Assembly (NCBI RefSeq): GCF_035695185.1
Contig: NZ_DASSES010000115.1
Coordinates: forward strand, 1-7,379
DNA: 7,379 nucleotides
Reading direction: 5' to 3'
Source of the DNA: Frateuria_A sp035695185
GTDB lineage: Bacteria > Pseudomonadota > Gammaproteobacteria > Xanthomonadales > Rhodanobacteraceae
Below, piece after piece: positions 5,533 through 7,379 of this stretch. The translations under genes and the position numbers were made by a program. The notes beneath the pieces were generated by a model. That model ran no database searches and was not told the origin of the DNA. It saw nothing but the letters and a program-made list of their open reading frames with translations. How positions within the stretch are numbered: position 1 is the stretch's first letter; each line of letters begins with the position of its first letter.

Positions 5533-6236
5533 GGCTGGTTCCTCCCGCGCAGGGTGTCCGTGGACGACAGGGTGTCTTGCTCGCCGCTGGCCGCGTCGCT
5601 CGCGCTGGCGCCCGCGCGCGCCGAAATGGCGTCCGGGGTGGATGCCGATGGCCCGGGCACCGCGGGGATGGCGCCGGTCAGGCCGCCGGGTGCGGTGGTG
5701 TCGATGGTGTCGTTGCCGGTGGCCGGCCGCGCGGTGGTACCGGGGACGGCGGCGTCGGTGTCGGTCCAGCGGGTGCGGCCGGTACGTTCGCTGACGGCCG
5801 GTGGCGAGGCCCGTTCACGGTCCGTGCCGTTGCTCGCCGAAGCGCGGGCGAAACGGGTGAGGCCGAAGCCGATCGCGATGCTGCCGGCGATGAACAGGGT
5901 GGGGTTTTCGCGCGCGATGCGGCGCACGTCATGCAGGAGTTCGTCGGCGCTCTTTTCGCGCAGCCCTGCCGCCATGCGGCTCAGGCCGCCGGCCATGTCC
6001 GAGACGTGCCGCGACAGATGGGCGACGTCGTCATCGCGCATCTCCGCGGCGGCGGCCTTGACGCTGTCGGCCAGCGTGTCGACCTTGTCGGCGGCAACGT
6101 TGCGGTAGTGCCGGACCTGTTCCTGCCCTTCGGCGCGCATCCGTTCGGCCATCTCGTCGGCGCCGTCGCTGGTGCCTGGGCCCGTGGCCTGCCCACTGCC
6201 GGACGGGCGGTAACTGCTGTCCTGGGGTGTGTTCAT
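5529..6236 (-). CDS. Single-span membrane protein with YqjD-like anchor and low-complexity tail, first gene of operon
   Basis: The 235-residue product has three parts. Residues 1-30 are Gly/Ser/Pro-rich and polar. Residues 31-110 are a charged helix (AERMRAEGQEQVRHYRN, VDTLADSVKAAAAEMRDDD, DELLHDVRRIAREN), likely coiled-coil or membrane-apposed. N111-P-T-L-F-I-A-G begins one hydrophobic segment at about 112-128, followed by basic residues. Residues 134-235 are a Thr/Ala/Pro/Gly/Asp-rich tail that looks disordered. The R-E-N-P before the hydrophobic helix recurs in the DUF3618 protein of this operon and recalls the YqjD/ElaB anchor. GAGGAGG at 6248-6242, 5 bases before the ATG, sets the start at 6236. 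In-frame ATGs further up (6269) lack such a site, and codons there have lower GC at third positions. I do not recognise a named family; similar proteins beside DUF3618 and holin genes are sometimes called nutrient-deprivation-induced proteins. Confidence 0.82.
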   Translation of the reverse strand: MNTPQDSSYRPSGSGQATGPGTSDGADEMAERMRAEGQEQVRHYRNVAADKVDTLADSVKAAAAEMRDDDVAHLSRHVSDMAGGLSRMAAGLREKSADELLHDVRRIARENPTLFIAGSIAIGFGLTRFARASASNGTDRERASPPAVSERTGRTRWTDTDAAVPGTTARPATGNDTIDTTAPGGLTGAIPAVPGPSASTPDAISARAGASASDAASGEQDTLSSTDTLRGRNQP

Positions 6237-6241
6237 CTGCG

Positions 6242-6295
6242 CCTCCTCGTATGGACCGGCAGCGTCCATGCACGGGCCGTCGTGCGTTGCTGCCG
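6242..6295 (-). promoter_or_regulatory. Structured 5' leader with two competing pairings ending at the Shine-Dalgarno
   Basis: Read on the minus strand, 5' to 3', the leader carries CGGCAGC (6295-6289), a small hairpin GCACG/CGTGC (6285-6281 with 6274-6270, 6-base loop), then ATGGAC (6269-6264), GCTGCCG (6263-6257), GTCCAT (6256-6251), two bases, the GAGGAGG Shine-Dalgarno (6248-6242) and the ATG at 6236. ATGGAC pairs perfectly with GTCCAT, and its 7-base loop is exactly GCTGCCG. That loop is the perfect complement of the CGGCAGC at the 5' side. The RNA could therefore form either a long stem (CGGCAGC with GCTGCCG) or the SD-proximal hairpin, or both at once as a pseudoknot. The pairings are seen; a regulatory role is inferred. 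Confidence 0.5.
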
Positions 6296-6399
6296 CGTTC
6301 CGGATGCCGGTGATGTCCATTGGGGTTGTCTGGGGGCGGTCTCCGCCGCCCGGGCCGGTGGCAAGGCGAGTTGCCGCCACGGGTTTGGCCGTCTGTTCC

Positions 6400-6413
6400 G
6401 CCATCGCGATGGC
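6400..6413. repeat. Perfect 14-bp palindrome, possible operator
   Basis: GCCATCGCGATGGC reads the same on both strands with no spacer. It lies about 164 bases upstream of the first gene of the membrane operon, in a gene-free region, which fits a site for a dimeric regulator. At this GC content a 14-base palindrome could arise by chance, so the call is tentative. Confidence 0.35.
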
Positions 6414-6530
6414 AGGCAGGCAGGATGAAGCAAGCACGATGACAGGCCCGTCTAAATGCGCTGCATCCTGCGTCATCTGGCCGCCCGCACTCGGCTTGCG
6501 ACCGGAGCAGGCGCAGTGCAGGCAGGCAGG
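6412..6530. repeat. Two copies of a GCAG-type tetranucleotide tract
   Basis: The 13-base sequence GCAGGCAGGCAGG occurs at 6412-6424 and again at 6518-6530, 93 bases apart, in direct orientation. Each is three and a quarter units of a tetranucleotide repeat. The first copy overlaps the end of the 14-base palindrome. Such short tracts may vary in length by slippage, but with three units each that is uncertain. Confidence 0.5.
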
Positions 6531-6767
6531 CGCTCGCCAAGGGCAGGCCGACGCTGGCCGCACGACGCCGCCGTGCGTGTTTCGGATTGCCCTGCCGATG
6601 CTTTCGGGACGCGCGGGTCCCCGGTCACAGCCGACCGGAACAAACTGAAGCGCGGTTGACCGGCACTCGTCGGCGCCCGGAAAGGCGGCAGCTGAGCCGT
6701 GCGCTGGGGACCTCGCGGGGCGATGCACCTGTCCAGCGGGGCCCAGCGCCCGCCGGGATCGCGTGGA

Positions 6768-7133
6768 TCAGCGATTGCGGCCGAGTTCGACGACCGGCCT
6801 GAAGCCGCCGAAGATCATCCGCTTGCCGTCGAACGGCATCGGCGTGTTCTCGGGGCTGAAGCGCGGGTCCTTCATGAGCTTCTCCATGCCGGCATCGCGC
6901 GTGGCCTTGTCCGGCCATTCGATCCACGAGAACACCACCGCTTCCTCCGGCGTGGCCTGCACGGCGCGGCGGAAGTCCGTGAGCTTGCCGTCGGGGACGT
7001 CGTCGCCCCAGCACTCCAGCACGCGGGTGGCACCGTACTCCAGGAAAGCCGAATCGAAGCCGCTGGCATGGTCGATGAAGGCCTGCCGGTTGGCCGTGGG
7101 TACGGCGATCACGAAACCGTCGATGTAGGACAT
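6768..7133 (-). CDS. DUF1428 (YbaA-type) protein
   Basis: The 121-residue protein matches DUF1428 (PF07237) over its whole length, the same size as E. coli YbaA. The opening MSYIDGFVIAVP is typical. So are the central block E40-C-W-G-D-D-V-P-D-G-K50, the following TDFRRAVQA, FSWIEWPDKATRDAG, and the late MPFDGKRMIFGGFRP. The fold is a small dimeric alpha-beta barrel (ferredoxin-like); no reaction has been firmly assigned, and no metal or cofactor site is obvious. AGGAG lies 8 bases before the ATG at 7133, which settles the start over an upstream out-of-frame ATG at 7138. The protein is cytoplasmic. It sits 88 bases after the exonuclease-like gene, with a hairpin between them, so it is probably transcribed from its own promoter in that gap. 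Confidence 0.95.
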   Translation of the reverse strand: MSYIDGFVIAVPTANRQAFIDHASGFDSAFLEYGATRVLECWGDDVPDGKLTDFRRAVQATPEEAVVFSWIEWPDKATRDAGMEKLMKDPRFSPENTPMPFDGKRMIFGGFRPVVELGRNR

Positions 7134-7189
7134 GGCATGAACTCCTAGGTGTGGGTGGACCTCTTGTCGACGAACCAACCGCGGTGGAA

Positions 7190-7216
7190 TCGACCGAAGT
7201 GCCGGGCCTCGGTCGA
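7190..7216 (-). terminator. Perfect hairpin just after the exonuclease-like gene
   Basis: TCGACCGA at 7190-7197 pairs perfectly with TCGGTCGA at 7209-7216, an 8-base-pair stem with an 11-base loop. It starts 6 bases beyond the stop of the minus-strand exonuclease-like gene (TAG, 7224-7222) and precedes the DUF1428 gene. A terminator role fits its position, although no clear U run follows on the minus strand. Confidence 0.5.
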
Positions 7217-7221
7217 GGTCG

Positions 7222-7379
7222 CTACGCAAGCTCGACCCAGAGCGGTGCGTGGTCGCTGCCGGGGCGCATGGCCGGATCGGCCTCGATGCCGGCCGCCGCA
7301 AGGCGCGGCAGCAACCGGTTGCCGAGCAGCGCGAAGTCGACCCGCGCGGCATCCAGCCGATGGCGGCTGCGCGGGTTGA
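7222..7379 (-). CDS. Endonuclease/exonuclease/phosphatase (exonuclease III-like) protein, C-terminal end only
   Basis: Read from the right edge on the minus strand (in frame from 7377), the last 51 residues of a larger protein are visible, ending at TAG 7224-7222. They hold R-L-D-A-A-R-V-D-F-A-L-L, which fits the penultimate strand of the exonuclease III fold (usually R-I-D-Y), and then S41-D42-H43-A-P-L-W-V-E-L, the hallmark SDHAPV ending that supplies the catalytic Asp-His pair of the EEP superfamily. Exonuclease III (xth/exoA) repairs abasic sites in DNA; other EEP members with this ending exist, so ExoIII is the best but not the only reading. The start and the metal-binding Asn and Glu residues lie beyond the window. 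Because no start codon of this gene is in the window, it is easily missed by methods that require one. Confidence 0.82.
   Translation of the reverse strand, partial: NPRSRHRLDAARVDFALLGNRLLPRLAAAGIEADPAMRPGSDHAPLWVELA

Larger units (their letters stand above)
6237..6767. other. Gene-free 531-base region upstream of the membrane operon
   Basis: No open frame here has a convincing ribosome binding site plus coding-like codon use; third-position GC in the longer frames falls below that of the neighbours. The region should hold the promoter and leader of the minus-strand membrane operon and the 3' end of the DUF1428 transcript. Inverted repeats seen are GGCGG/CCGCC at 6335-6347 (loop TCT), an imperfect stem at 6358-6380, a 14-base palindrome at 6400-6413, and CCGGTC/GACCGG at 6621-6638 (6-base loop). 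A 13-base tetranucleotide-type repeat occurs twice. I could not identify a convincing sigma-70, ECF or sigma-54 promoter. A small RNA is possible but unsupported. Confidence 0.55.

Noticed and set aside
5466..6428. Plus-strand open frame (320 aa) opposite the membrane operon
   Set aside because: It is antisense to genes with strong Shine-Dalgarno sites and membrane-protein signatures, and its composition is Gly/Arg/Val-rich without motifs.
6429..6444. Possible sigma-54 promoter on the minus strand (TG-N-CA and TTGCT at the right spacing)
   Set aside because: The nearly invariant -24 GG is GT here, and the site is about 190 bases from the gene start; the match is too weak to list.
6229..6648. 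Plus-strand open frame (139 aa) in the gene-free region
   Set aside because: No ribosome binding site, no domain, and weak coding-type codon use; it partly overlaps the leader of the opposite operon.
6237..6728. N-terminal extension of the first membrane-operon protein (in-frame ATGs at 6269 and further up)
   Set aside because: The frame stays open, but third-position GC drops and none of the upstream ATGs I looked at has a clear ribosome binding site, while GAGGAGG stands 5 bases before the ATG at 6236.

Overview
The window is a dense, very GC-rich stretch of bacterial chromosome. Codon third positions in the real genes are almost always G or C. Gene content (a cardiolipin-synthase-type phospholipase D, a secreted GH18 chitinase, a DUF3618/phage-holin-type membrane cluster, a YbaA-type DUF1428 protein and an exonuclease III-like enzyme) and style suggest a gammaproteobacterium of the Xanthomonadales group (Lysobacter, Luteibacter, Dyella or Rhodanobacter type). 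That assignment is inference from gene content, not a measured placement. I see no rRNA, tRNA, CRISPR array, insertion sequence, integrase or other mark of a mobile element.

Layout. 1-432 (+) is the C-terminal part of a phospholipase D/cardiolipin synthase whose start lies left of the window. It converges, across a hairpin, on a secreted protein of unknown function (503-1060, -). A 238-base divergent intergenic region follows. Then come four plus-strand genes in the same direction: an SRPBCC/AHSA1-type protein (1299-1739), a class I SAM-dependent methyltransferase (1736-2596) that appears to start on a rare CTG codon overlapping the previous stop, a secreted DUF4440/SnoaL-like protein (2627-3088), and a secreted GH18 chitinase (3158-4261). 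A strong hairpin lies directly before the chitinase ribosome binding site. The chitinase converges, over two hairpins, on a tightly packed minus-strand operon read from 6236 down to 4364. Its genes encode a single-span protein with a low-complexity tail, a phage-holin-family (PF07332-type) membrane protein and a DUF3618 protein; each pair is joined by a 4-base ATGA overlap. A 531-base gene-free stretch (6237-6767) upstream holds palindromes, a repeated tetranucleotide tract and a structured leader. Last come a DUF1428 gene (6768-7133, -) and the C-terminal end of an exonuclease III/EEP-family enzyme (7222-7379, -), which has no start inside the window.

How the genes may fit together. The theme of much of the window is the cell envelope: phospholipid synthesis, three small membrane proteins and several exported proteins. 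The membrane operon resembles the YqjD/YqjE/DUF3618 clusters known as stress- or stationary-phase-linked inner-membrane proteins. Two of its products share an R-E-N-P motif before a glycine-rich hydrophobic helix. I see no defence, CRISPR, toxin-antitoxin or biosynthetic system. The most unusual signals are the probable CTG start of the methyltransferase and the RNA structure in front of the membrane operon, where two pairings compete for the same 7-base segment a few bases upstream of the Shine-Dalgarno.
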